The position numbers and the translations under genes were made by a program. The notes under the pieces were generated by a model. The model saw nothing but the letters and a program-made list of their open reading frames with translations, had not been told where the DNA came from and did not search any database. This document shows positions 1-7,765 of a stretch of DNA of 64,000 bases, in pieces. Location of the stretch: positions 4,836,001 to 4,900,000 of the forward strand of contig NZ_CP114283.1 of assembly GCF_027107535.1 (NCBI RefSeq), given 5' to 3'. Numbering within the stretch: the first letter of the stretch is position 1; every line of letters starts with the position of its first letter. Origin of the DNA: Streptomyces aurantiacus (GTDB lineage: Bacteria > Actinomycetota > Actinomycetes > Streptomycetales > Streptomycetaceae).

Positions 1-372
1 CCCAGCGCAAGTTCCTCATCCCCTGCACCCATTGATATCTGCTCCACCGCATCCGCCGGGCCCACCAGCACCGTCCGCTACGCGCCGGCACGCAGCACCA
101 GATGCGATCGCGGCACAAGTCACTGCCTCCTCACGCCTTCGGGTGTTTCATACCCGGTGCCGAACTGCGTACGAACGGCTCCGACGGGCGGCCCTTCCGA
201 CTCCTGACCGGAGGATCGTCTGCGTGGGCGCAGCGGTGTGTAGCTGCTCGGCGTCGATTGCGGTCTCCATTAGAAGTGGTCGGGGAGCCATGGCTCTTTG
301 TCGGTGGTGCTGCGGATGCCGCGTCGGTGACCCGAAGCGGATGAAAACGTCGGGCCCGGGCAGGAGAAACAG
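1..372. other. No recognisable gene at the left edge
   Basis: Both strands contain open frames, but none shows a recognisable domain, a convincing ribosome-binding site or a family-like composition. A frame on the plus strand closes at about position 33 and could be the tail of a gene that begins outside the window. Confidence 0.4.
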
Positions 373-612
373 ATGGCTGACCTTTCAGAGTTGCTGCAGC
401 AGGCGATGCGCCGTCGTCACCTGAACGCGCAGGCCCTCGCCGCGCGGACCGGTATCCGCACCCCCCGCATTCGTGTCTTCGCCCAGGACGGTGCCCGCGG
501 CCCCGTCCATCCCACGCAGGAGGAGCTGGCCGAACTCGCCGCCGCCCTGGCCCTCCCCCTTCCTGAGGTCCTTGATGCCGCCCGTACTCCCCAGGCGGCG
601 CCGACACCTTGA
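373..612 (+). CDS. Small XRE-like helix-turn-helix protein
   Basis: A 79-residue protein. Residues 4-30 (SELLQQAMRRRHLNAQALAA) resemble the first helices of an XRE/Cro DNA-binding fold, and residues 44-68 (PTQEELAELAAALALPLPEV) look like its closing helices, where sigma-like XRE proteins carry 'P..EELAALARALGV'. The ATG is preceded by GGAGA about 6 bases upstream. Family knowledge suggests a DNA-binding regulator; the target is unknown. It stands alone, with no operon partner downstream. The sequence between the two helical parts is unusual for XRE proteins, so recombination or decay is possible. Confidence 0.55.
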   Translation: MADLSELLQQAMRRRHLNAQALAARTGIRTPRIRVFAQDGARGPVHPTQEELAELAAALALPLPEVLDAARTPQAAPTP

Positions 613-799
613 ACCTGCCCCGGCATGCGGGCGTGTCAGGCGGCGGCGCGGGCCTTGGTCCAGGGATCAAGTGGATCGTGGCTTCTTCGTCTGATGGTCA
701 CGGTGGTGAGGGCTCGCTCGCCGAGGGAGCGGCTGAACCGGATACTCATTGACGGGCCGCTGGGGATGCGGCGCACCGTCGGAATGTGAGTGCGTGTCT

Positions 800-935
800 G
801 TCAGCGCGTCGGTATCGTCCGCCAGCAGGGTGGCCAGCAGCGCGGAGTTCGTGTCGTGGCCCATGGCGTCGGTGATCGACAGGTGCAGGCGTTCTGGTCG
901 AGGGAGCAGTCGTAGGTGTCGCCAGCGAACATTGC
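800..935 (-). pseudogene. Remnant of a SpoIIE/RsbU-type PP2C phosphatase
   Basis: On the minus strand one frame reads GDTYDC and the next frame continues RLHLSITDAMGHDTNSALL. Together they resemble the 'GD.YD ... L.I.D.MGHG..AA' core of PP2C-type serine phosphatases that act on anti-sigma antagonists. The two parts are in different frames and nothing further of the domain survives, so this is a decayed fragment. Confidence 0.45.
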
Positions 936-1043
936 GCTCGCTGCGCCGCTGTCGGGGCACTGGCTCATGCTGCTGCGAGGAGTCGCCCAGGCGGAGGCTC
1001 AGGACCGAGCATCCGTCCGGGCGGCAGCTCTACGGATAGGTCT

Positions 1044-2525
1044 CTACAGTGCGGTGGCCCGCACCGGTTCCACGGTCTTGACCTTCACCGGTTCGATGTC
1101 GGGTGCGCTGTGCCGCTGGGCCCAGTTCTCCAGGGCCGTGCGGCAGGCGTGGTCGAGGTGGTGCAGGCCGGACAGGTCCACTTCGATCGGCCGGTCCTGC
1201 GGAAGGGCCTCCAGGCTGTCGAGTATCTTCGGCAGTCGCAGGAACGTCGCATTTCCTGACAGGTACACCTGGATCGGCCCGGCGCCCTTGTCTATGACCT
1301 CCGTCTTCAGATGTGATGCCTCCCAAGCGGTCTTGATCACCGCCAGGGCCAGACCGATGAGTACGCCCTCGAACATGCTCACGGCGACGATCGAAACGGC
1401 CGTGACCAGCAGAATCAACGCTTCACCTTTGTGGCCCCGCCACAGCCCGGCGAGCTGGCGGAACGGGATCAGTTTCCAGCCCACGTTCATCAGAATGCCG
1501 GCGAGGGCGGGCAGAGGGATCAGCGCCAGCGCGGAGGGCAGCGCGGCTGCGAACAGCAGCAGCCACAGGCCGTGCAGTACACGCGACGCCTTGGTCTTCG
1601 CGCCCGCGTCGACGTTGGCGGAGCTGCGCACGATCACCGCGGTCATCGGCAGCGCACCCAGCAGACCGCACACGGTGTTGCCCGCACCCTGGGCAATCAT
1701 CTCCTTGTCGTATTGGGTGCGCGGACCGTCGTGCAGCCGGTCCACCGCGGCTGCGCTGAACAGCGACTCGGCGGAGGCGATCAGCGCGAACGCGATGATC
1801 GTGCCCCAGATGGCCGGACCAGCGAGCTCACCGAAGGCGTCGCTGCCAGGCGGCTGGACGGCGCCGAGCAGGCCCTCCACCTCGACGGTGGCGACTGGCA
1901 GGCTGAAGGCGAGCGAAGCGAGGGTGGCCAGCAGTACCGCAGCGAGGGCGCCGGGCATGGCCTGTGCCTTCTTCGGCAACTTCTTCCACAGCATGATGAT
2001 GGCGATGGCGCCTGCGCCGATCGCGAGCGAGGCGAGCGCCTTGGAGTTGCCGAGCGCGTCGGTGAACGCCCCTGGCAGACCGGTGATCTTGCCGATGCCG
2101 GTCTCCGGGGCCTGCAGACCCGCCGCCACGTAGATCTGCCCGGCGATGATCACCAGCCCGATTCCGCAGAGCATGCCCTCGACGACGGAGACGGATATCG
2201 CCCGGAACCAGCGGCCCACCTTGAGGAAGCCCATGGCGAGCTGGAGCAGTCCGGCCATCAGCACGATCACGCCGAGGGCGGCGACTCCGAACTCCCTGAC
2301 CGCCTCGAAGACCAGGACCGTCAGGCCCGCGGCCGGCCCCGATACCTGCAGACGGCTGCCGGGCAGAAAGCCGGTGACCAGGCCGCCCACGATGCCGGTG
2401 ATCAGGCCCAGCTCTGCGGGGACACCGGAGGCGACCGCAACGCCAACGCACAGGGGGATGGCGACCAGGAAGACGACGATGGAGGCAGCAAAGTCCTGCC
2501 TGAAGTAAGGGAACTTCGACGCCAT
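1044..2525 (-). CDS. SulP-family inorganic anion transporter with STAS domain
   Basis: About 493 residues. The N-terminal part has the SulP signature (GVAVASGVPAELGLITGIVG), followed by about ten hydrophobic segments typical of SLC26/SulP carriers. The last ~110 residues form a STAS domain (IQVYLSGNATFL ... IEVDLSGLHHLDHA). The ATG at 2525 gives the family N-terminus MASKFPYFRQDF; a GTG six bases earlier is possible, and upstream in-frame starts lie inside the preceding gene. It begins 14 bases after the beta-carbonic anhydrase stop, so the two are probably co-transcribed. SulP carriers paired with carbonic anhydrase are usually bicarbonate transporters, so inorganic carbon uptake is the best guess; sulfate is the alternative. 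Confidence 0.85.
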   Translation of the reverse strand: MASKFPYFRQDFAASIVVFLVAIPLCVGVAVASGVPAELGLITGIVGGLVTGFLPGSRLQVSGPAAGLTVLVFEAVREFGVAALGVIVLMAGLLQLAMGFLKVGRWFRAISVSVVEGMLCGIGLVIIAGQIYVAAGLQAPETGIGKITGLPGAFTDALGNSKALASLAIGAGAIAIIMLWKKLPKKAQAMPGALAAVLLATLASLAFSLPVATVEVEGLLGAVQPPGSDAFGELAGPAIWGTIIAFALIASAESLFSAAAVDRLHDGPRTQYDKEMIAQGAGNTVCGLLGALPMTAVIVRSSANVDAGAKTKASRVLHGLWLLLFAAALPSALALIPLPALAGILMNVGWKLIPFRQLAGLWRGHKGEALILLVTAVSIVAVSMFEGVLIGLALAVIKTAWEASHLKTEVIDKGAGPIQVYLSGNATFLRLPKILDSLEALPQDRPIEVDLSGLHHLDHACRTALENWAQRHSAPDIEPVKVKTVEPVRATAL

Positions 2526-2539
2526 GGCCACAAGCCCTC

Positions 2540-3121
2540 TCACAGCGTCTGGAACGTGTCGGTCTCCACGCGGTATTCGCGCACAGCCCCGGTGTGCACC
2601 TCGTAGTACCAGCCGTGCAACCGAAGTTGGTCCGCCTGTAGCCGCCTGTCGATGCAGGGATAGGAGCGCAGCCGCAGCAGCTGCGTCAGGACGTGGTTCT
2701 GCACGGCCTCGGAGACCGTCGGATCGCTGGGGTCGGAGCACTTGGGCTCGTCGGCGGCGTGCGCGAGCCAGTCGCGCACGGCCGGAACGGCGTTGAGGTC
2801 CTCGCCGCGCACGACGGCGCCCACGGCGCCGCAGTGGGAGTGGCCGCAGACCACGACGTCGCGGACGCCGAGCACCTCGACGGCGTACTCGATGGTTGCC
2901 GCCTCGCTGGTGGGATGGTCGGATGCGTACGGGGGGACGATGTTGCCCGCGGTGCGCAATTCGAAGAGCTGGCCGGGGCGGGCGCCGGTGATCAAGGCCG
3001 GTACGACCCGGGAGTCGGCGCAGGTGATGAACAGGACCTCGGGCGACTGGCCTTCGGCGAGGCCGGCGAACTCCTCAGGGCGCTGTCCGAACGTACGGGC
3101 GTTGTCGATGAGGGGCTGCAT
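2540..3121 (-). CDS. Beta-class carbonic anhydrase
   Basis: A 193-residue cytosolic enzyme interconverting CO2 and bicarbonate. Zinc ligands and the catalytic dyad are visible as CADSR near residue 34 and GHSHCG near residue 97, the C-D-R...H-x-x-C pattern of beta carbonic anhydrases. The start at 3121 gives MQPLIDNARTF, a family-like N-terminus, with an AGGAGG element about 12 bases upstream; a longer frame to 3208 adds low-complexity sequence. It is upstream of and adjacent to the SulP carrier. Together they could concentrate or exchange bicarbonate, or balance pH. Confidence 0.9.
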   Translation of the reverse strand: MQPLIDNARTFGQRPEEFAGLAEGQSPEVLFITCADSRVVPALITGARPGQLFELRTAGNIVPPYASDHPTSEAATIEYAVEVLGVRDVVVCGHSHCGAVGAVVRGEDLNAVPAVRDWLAHAADEPKCSDPSDPTVSEAVQNHVLTQLLRLRSYPCIDRRLQADQLRLHGWYYEVHTGAVREYRVETDTFQTL

Positions 3122-3195
3122 GGTGTGGTGATTCCTCCTGGCGCGTCGTGGGGGGCGCGTCTGGCTTACAGGACAGGTGGGGACTGCTCTGCTGC

Positions 3196-3603
3196 TCAGC
3201 AGCGGCACATCTCAAGTACCGCCGGGCAGTGGGTCGTCGAGGCTCTCGATGCGCGACGGTGCACGGTACCGGGTGTGCCCTGCCCCTGTTCACCCGCCGC
3301 CGAAGCGCCATGCCGCAGGTGTGGACGTCCGGGTGCGTCGAGTGCCGAGTCGGCGGCAGTGCGGTGCCGGCCGCGGGTGTACAGGGCACTGGTCGGGCCG
3401 CCGTGGTGGGCCGCGTCCCGGAAGATGGCGATCTTGTCACGCAGCGCCTTCCCTGAGGGCTCACATCCGGGCTGACCCTTGGCCAAGACGTGACGGGCTG
3501 TATGTGCGACTGCGAACGATGCCGTGAGCGCGAAAACTTTGAGTCCGAGCAGGACGGCGGCGAGGGCCGACATCACGGCCAGAACCGGCATACCTCGAAA
3601 CAT
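3196..3603 (-). CDS. Small membrane protein of unknown function
   Basis: A 135-residue protein that I do not recognise. The N-terminus has one or two hydrophobic segments (MPVLAVMSALAAVLLGLKVF and ALTASFAVAHTA), followed by an arginine- and proline-rich tail with little order. The ATG at 3603 has a strong GGAGG about 6 bases upstream, which is the main reason to accept it. A perfect 12-bp inverted repeat lies about 75 bases upstream of the start. The tail composition suggests that only the N-terminal half may be conserved or that the C-terminus is damaged. Confidence 0.5.
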   Translation of the reverse strand: MFRGMPVLAVMSALAAVLLGLKVFALTASFAVAHTARHVLAKGQPGCEPSGKALRDKIAIFRDAAHHGGPTSALYTRGRHRTAADSALDAPGRPHLRHGASAAGEQGQGTPGTVHRRASRASTTHCPAVLEMCRC

Positions 3604-3676
3604 GAGCCTCCTTCCAGGCAGTTCGCGGCCTCTAGAACACGCCAACGCTTGGTCAATGATCAGCCAAGAAACACAA

Positions 3677-3704
3677 TAACCCTGCAAAATCATTTGCAGG
3701 GTTA
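3677..3704. promoter_or_regulatory. Perfect 12-bp inverted repeat, possible operator
   Basis: Arms TAACCCTGCAAA (3677-3688) and TTTGCAGGGTTA (3693-3704) flank a four-base ATCA spacer with no mismatch. The region is AT-rich for this genome. It lies upstream of the minus-strand membrane protein and on the opposite side from the broken terC. An operator or a small hairpin in a 5' leader are both possible. Confidence 0.5.
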
Positions 3705-4009
3705 ACTGAACGTTTCGACCCGAAAGAGAGCCCGAAAGAGCGTCATGGGTGGCGAGAACCAGCCCTCGCTGTGCTGCAGTTCGCCACCCGGGGACCAACA
3801 CCGCGTCCGCAAGATACGCGAGCTCGAGGACCGCGAAGCCTCCCGGGGCGAGATCGGCAGACCGCACGAAATCCACCAAACCCTCCCCTCATGACGCGCC
3901 CATGAGGAGCGGCGGGAAATGCCGCTGCCCACCGCGGAAGCGATCGAGATCGCCGACTGCCAGGTCGCGGCCAAAGCTGCTGCGGATACCCCCGGCACAC
4001 AGCGCCAGG

Positions 4010-4420
4010 GTCGCCATCGCCCACTACGCGTGGAACGGCCGCGAGCACCTTTGCCTGCACCGCTTCCGCGACGACGCGATCGTGAAGAGCCTGTCGGTGG
4101 ACAACCTCTTCGTCTTCGCGGTGATCATCGCGTACTTCAAGGTGCCCCGCACCTACCAGCACCGCATGCTGATCTTCGGCGTCATCGGCGCGCTTGTCTT
4201 CCGCGGTAGCTTCCTCTCCCTCGGCGTGGGCCTGGTCATCCGATTCACCGCGGTGCTGTTCGCCTTCGCGGCAGTCCTCTTCCACAGCACCTACAAACTC
4301 CTCAAGGACGAGCAGGAGAGCTTCGACCCGGGCAAGAGCTTCGCCGTACGGATGCTCCGTAAGATCACCCCCGCGTCACCGCAGGCCAGGCGGGCGACGC
4401 CCCGGCCTTCGAGACGGCCC
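4010..4420 (+). pseudogene. Truncated TerC-family membrane protein
   Basis: The segment KSLSVDNLFVFAVIIAYFKV followed by PRTYQHRMLIFGVIGALVFR is the hallmark of TerC/Alx integral membrane proteins (tellurium resistance or manganese homeostasis). Only the first three or so transmembrane segments survive. After 'MLRKITPAS' the sequence becomes proline/arginine-rich and the second half of the ~320-residue family is missing. The N-terminus before 'WNGREHL' is also not family-like. I read it as a pseudogene truncated on both sides. Confidence 0.75.
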
Positions 4421-4620
4421 GAGCTTCCCCATGCCGGGGCAGTGCGGCTACGGCCTTCTCGGGGCGCCCCGCGACAGCCTCAGCTCCCCGAGGTGAAGTA
4501 GGCGCGCACGATACGACCGATCCGGCCGCCAGCTCCGCGACCACCAGCCATCACCGTCACGACGACGACGGCGCCGATGCCGCTGGCCGCCGCCTCCCCT
4601 CCTGTCGCCTTACGGCAACA

Positions 4621-4650
4621 GGTACCTCATTTGGTACCTGACGGGGTACC
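4621..4650 (+). promoter_or_regulatory. Triple GGTACC iteron operator of the toxin-antitoxin pair
   Basis: GGTACC occurs at 4621, 4633 and 4645, at an exact 12-bp period. The first two also form a longer inverted repeat (AGGTACC...GGTACCT). The last iteron ends 8 bases before the antitoxin ATG, so no room is left for a normal Shine-Dalgarno site. This suggests a leaderless or very short-leader transcript whose promoter is covered by the repressor. Autoregulation by antitoxin or complex is the family norm. Confidence 0.65.
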
Positions 4651-4658
4651 TTGGGTCT

Positions 4659-4865
4659 ATGCCTGCACTCAATGTGGAATTCAGCGAAGAAGAGATGGCG
4701 CGGCTGCGTGATCGGGCGGCTCTGACGGGTCGGAGTCTGAAGCAGCACGTACATGATGTGACGGTGGAGGAGGCTGACCGACTCGCCTTCGTAGAAGGTG
4801 CCGTTGCGGAAGCGACCCGGGTACTGCCTGGCATTGAGGCTCGCTTCCCTGTGGGACAGCGGTGA
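4659..4865 (+). CDS. Ribbon-helix-helix-like antitoxin
   Basis: A 68-residue protein beginning MPALNVEFSEEEMARLRDRA, the short beta-strand then helix expected of a ribbon-helix-helix DNA-binding antitoxin, followed by an acidic helical tail likely to wrap the toxin. Its stop overlaps the toxin's start (ATG/GTG region 4862-4865), the usual translational coupling of such pairs. The three-iteron operator directly upstream fits binding by this protein. Related pairs are common in Streptomyces and are annotated as Fic/Doc-type systems. Confidence 0.75.
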   Translation: MPALNVEFSEEEMARLRDRAALTGRSLKQHVHDVTVEEADRLAFVEGAVAEATRVLPGIEARFPVGQR

Positions 4866-5245
4866 GCTCGATCATCCGCGTCGATGTCGGCTGGGTCCTG
4901 CAGATCCAGTCGGCGATCTCCCCGCTGAACGTGCCCATCGCGGACTGGGGCGCGCTGGGGTTCATGGCCGACCGACACGCCTTCGAGCGCGAGCGCGGCG
5001 TCCTCTACTACGAGGAGCCCGCTTCCCGGGCCGCGACCTTCCTGCACACCGCACTGCTGCTGCGCCCCTTCACCGACTACAACCTCGTCATCGGATGGGC
5101 CTGCGCCAGCCAGTACATGCATCTCTCCCGCCAGCCTCTCCAGGCCAAGGACGACGAACTGTACGAACTCGCCCAGGCCGTCCGCGCACAGGAAGTCGAC
5201 CTGCGCGCTGTCGCACAGCGTCTGGAGTCCTGGCGCAGCGGGTGA
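4862..5245 (+). CDS. Doc-type (Fic family) toxin with altered catalytic motif
   Basis: A 127-residue protein with the Doc layout: N-terminal IRVDVGWVLQIQ, a middle region around ADWGALGFMADRH, then the Fic helix. Canonical Fic/Doc proteins carry HPF.(D/E)GN(K/G)R. Here the motif reads RPFTDYNLVIGWACA, so the catalytic histidine is arginine and the glycine is tyrosine. The degenerate motif is characteristic of a large Streptomyces subfamily always paired with an antitoxin. Classical Doc phosphorylates EF-Tu; whether this version can is uncertain. It may act by another mechanism or be inactive. Confidence 0.7.
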   Translation: MSSIIRVDVGWVLQIQSAISPLNVPIADWGALGFMADRHAFERERGVLYYEEPASRAATFLHTALLLRPFTDYNLVIGWACASQYMHLSRQPLQAKDDELYELAQAVRAQEVDLRAVAQRLESWRSG

Positions 5246-5259
5246 CTCTGGTTCACCTG

Positions 5260-5404
5260 CGATGGCCGGCTACCGGGTCAAGTACGTGCTGGCGACGAAG
5301 CTGGTGAACGGCTCGTCGAGGCCGCCGACGAGAAGCAGCTGACCAAGACGATCGCCCGCTACGGGTGCGTTGATCTTTTGTGCATCGACGAGCTCGGCTA
5401 CATG
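5260..5404 (+). pseudogene. 5' fragment of IS21-type helper ATPase IstB
   Basis: The sequence encodes GYRVKYVLATKLVN, then after a one-base loss LVEAADEKQLTKTIARYG and LLCIDELGYM, matching the Walker B region of IstB. The upstream third of istB (including Walker A) is missing, and the fragment starts just after the toxin stop. An IS5-type element interrupts it after the ATG at 5402-5404. Confidence 0.8.
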
Positions 5405-6190
5405 GAGCGTTTTCAGCGTTGTCTCTCCAGGGTGAGGACAGCTTTGGCGATGACGGTCATGCGGTTCGGGCTGATGGGGGTGAGCTCGCCGCCCGGCGGC
5501 CGTTTGTGTCCAGTGGTGACCCAGGGGCCGGCGCCCTGGTAGGCGCGGTCGGCGAGGATCGGGACGCCCTGACGCTCGCAGATTCGGATGATGCGGTGGG
5601 CGCGGGCCGCAGTCAGGTCGTGGGTGCGGCCCGGCAGCGCGGGAGAGATCCACAGCACCTCGCCCGCGGGGTCGGTGACGACCTGGACGTTCACGCCGTG
5701 CCGGCGGTGCTTGGCCGAGTAGTCGGCTCGGCTGTCGCCGACGCGGTCACATTCGGCGAGGGTTCCGTCCAGCAGGACGAAGTCCGGATCACGCTCGCGC
5801 AAAGTCTTGAGCAGGCCCGGCGCACGGTCGGCGAGCAGACCGGTGACAGCGGTGACATGCGCATGGACGGTGCCGACGGATATCCCGAAGCCAGCCGCGA
5901 TCCGGGCGAGGGCGTCGTGACGGCGCAGGTACACCAGAGCGACCAGGGCACGCCGGTGCGGCGGGAGTTTGCACCGCCGGTCACCCTCACGGATGACGAT
6001 GAGCATCGTGACCCACTCGACCAGGGCATGCGGGAGGTCGAGTGCGGCAGGATAGGGAACCAACAGGACTCCTGTGCCAGTGGGTTGAGACGTCGAACAC
6101 CTCCCTCAACGGCACGGGAGCCTTGTGCGTTGCGGTCTTCACCTCGACCCGGCCGCCATCACCCGATCAGTGGTCCCGTTGAAAACGCTC
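5405..6190 (-). mobile_element. IS5-type element inserted in istB, 3-bp target duplication
   Basis: The ends read GAGCGTTTTCAGC on the left and, on the opposite strand at the right, GAGCGTTTTCAAC. ATG flanks the element on both sides (5402-5404 and 6191-6193), giving a 3-bp duplication. The istB coding sequence resumes immediately after the right copy. The element is about 786 bp and carries one transposase gene on the minus strand that has an internal deletion, so it is probably no longer autonomous. Confidence 0.85.
5413..6063 (-). pseudogene. IS5-family transposase with in-frame internal deletion
   Basis: The N-terminus ([20 protein letters not shown]) and HTH ([19 protein letters not shown]) are intact, and the DDE core is visible as [12 protein letters not shown] and [14 protein letters not shown]. 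After [10 protein letters not shown] the protein jumps to [19 protein letters not shown]. Family members have about 40 more residues here, including the 'AR..VERGVARLK' segment that supplies the catalytic glutamate. The deletion keeps the frame, yielding a 216-residue product without the third acidic residue, so it should be catalytically dead. Confidence 0.8.
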
Positions 6191-6439
6191 ATGGAACCCG
6201 ACCGCCGCGGCGGTCGGGTTCCTCTTCCAGGTCCTGACCGAACGCGAGGAGAAGAACAGCGTCGCCATCGCCTCCAACGAGTCCTTCGGCGGCTGGACCA
6301 AGACCTTCACCGAACCCGCCTTTGCGCGGCCATCGTCGACTGCCTCACCTTCAACGGCACCATCATCGAAACCGGCACCGACTCATACCGCCTCGCCAGC
6401 ACCCGAGCCCGCGCCGAGCAGGCAGTCAAGGCCGGCTGA
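6191..6439 (+). pseudogene. 3' fragment of IS21-type IstB
   Basis: Continuation of the istB remnant right of the IS5-type insertion: M-E-P-D-R-R-G, then FQVLTEREEKNSVAIASNES, and the terminal LTFNGTIIETGTDSYRLAST. Several one-base changes put parts in different frames. It ends at the TGA at 6437-6439, matching the normal IstB C-terminus. Confidence 0.8.
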
Positions 6440-6518
6440 TCCCTGCCACTACTCGACGGCCTGCCGCATGGGGCCGGCCGTCCTCGCGGACCCCAGTCGC
6501 TCCGCCCGGCAGGCTCAC

Positions 6519-7031
6519 TCAATCCACCGCCCGTGAAGCGGCCGCTTCGATACCTGATGCCCGCAGCTTCCGGGCCAGGAGCTCCATCTCGGGCATAGTC
6601 CCTGCGTACTGCCCGGCCAGGATCTGCTCCAGTACGGCCCGGGCGCCGTCCAAGCCGATGCCGAGTTCCGCCCGCAGCACCCGCATGATGGCGGCGTTCC
6701 TCGTCGGCGGGGCTACCTGCAACCTTGCCCGCCCGTGCTCGGAGAGCAGTCGGCCCCGCAGTTCCTCCGGCAGATCAGCACCACAAACAGCCAGGGCAAA
6801 CCCGCAGGCCGGACACGTCGACTCAACATCCCACCGCAGTTCCTCGCCCACCAGCGCCTGGACACCGCACCACTCGGCTTCGGCGCCGCATCCCTGGCAC
6901 GCAGCGGAGTACCTGATGGAGTCGACCAAGATCGACGGTACTGCGCCCACCGCTACTTCTGGAGCAGACTGTCTCCAGGACTCGGTCTTGGAGGTGGTCG
7001 TGGGACGTCGACCGAGTGCGGACCCTGACAC
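6519..7031 (-). CDS. Zinc-ribbon-containing protein of unknown function
   Basis: Up to 170 residues. A CQGCG and a CPACG pair about 30 residues apart look like a four-cysteine zinc ribbon. The C-terminal half is helical (MRVLRAELGIGLDGARAVLE), ending in LARKLRASGIEA. I do not recognise the family, although similar short zinc-ribbon proteins are common in Streptomyces. The GTG at 6950 (VGAVPSILVDSIR) is an alternative start that would remove an unordered N-terminal extension. Confidence 0.55.
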   Translation of the reverse strand: MSGSALGRRPTTTSKTESWRQSAPEVAVGAVPSILVDSIRYSAACQGCGAEAEWCGVQALVGEELRWDVESTCPACGFALAVCGADLPEELRGRLLSEHGRARLQVAPPTRNAAIMRVLRAELGIGLDGARAVLEQILAGQYAGTMPEMELLARKLRASGIEAAASRAVD

Positions 7032-7144
7032 TGCCCACCGTCAGCCCAACACGCCGAAACTGCCCGTCAGTTGCACCAATGAGCCGTCATGAAATGCCGA
7101 GGCTAAACGATCACTCGACGCTTCGACCCATTACTGGGAAAGGC

Positions 7145-7726
7145 TCATTGGGGCGTGGGCATCTCGTCCTCCGTCCACATCAACGTTCGGGGAAAGTCCG
7201 GATGGGCGTCCGTGGCCTCCCACTCTTCATCACCCGGCAGTATGGCGATCCAAGGGCTCGGCGAGGCGAGTAGGTTCCCGACGAAATCGAGAACCGATGA
7301 CAAAGTTTCCCCGGGAAGTTCTGCGTCGGATGAGTAGGGGCTCTCGATGTCCCGCCAGCCCAGCTTTCCCGTTCTGGTGTCAACAAGGATCATGCTCACG
7401 CTCAGAGCGGCTATGGGCACGATGAAGGGTTTATCGGTTTCGCTCAGGTTGCAGTCGTCCGTCGTGGCGAAACGTAGCCATGATGCGCGCTTCTTAAGAA
7501 CGTCTTCGGTGCTGAGCAGCGTGAAGCCGGGAGGGATGATCGTGGTGGTGCCGGAGCCGTCGTGGCGGAGCAGGGAACGTTCCACGTCCTCCGGTAGGCG
7601 TACCCCGAGCTGATCATGAAGCTGTTGGATGTCCGAGGGAGTGCACGGCCCTGGCAAATGAGGCTCGTCCGGTGCATGCCGGACTATCCACTGTTCGATC
7701 TTCTCCCAGGACTCTTCAACCGACAT
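7145..7726 (-). CDS. SMI1/KNR4 (SUKH) family protein
   Basis: A 193-residue protein. The pattern 'PSDIQQLHDQLGVRLPEDVE' followed by 'GFTLLSTEDVLKKRASW' and 'VPIAALSVSMILVDTRTGKL' is the SUKH/SMI1-KNR4 fold. Many SUKH proteins are immunity proteins against polymorphic toxins, others are general regulators. The ATG at 7726 has AAGGAG about 7 bases upstream. No toxin partner is visible next to it, so it may be an orphan immunity gene. Confidence 0.75.
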   Translation of the reverse strand: MSVEESWEKIEQWIVRHAPDEPHLPGPCTPSDIQQLHDQLGVRLPEDVERSLLRHDGSGTTTIIPPGFTLLSTEDVLKKRASWLRFATTDDCNLSETDKPFIVPIAALSVSMILVDTRTGKLGWRDIESPYSSDAELPGETLSSVLDFVGNLLASPSPWIAILPGDEEWEATDAHPDFPRTLMWTEDEMPTPQ

Positions 7727-7765
7727 GTTCCACTCCTTCGTTGCCGCAGACGGGGCGCTCGCCGG

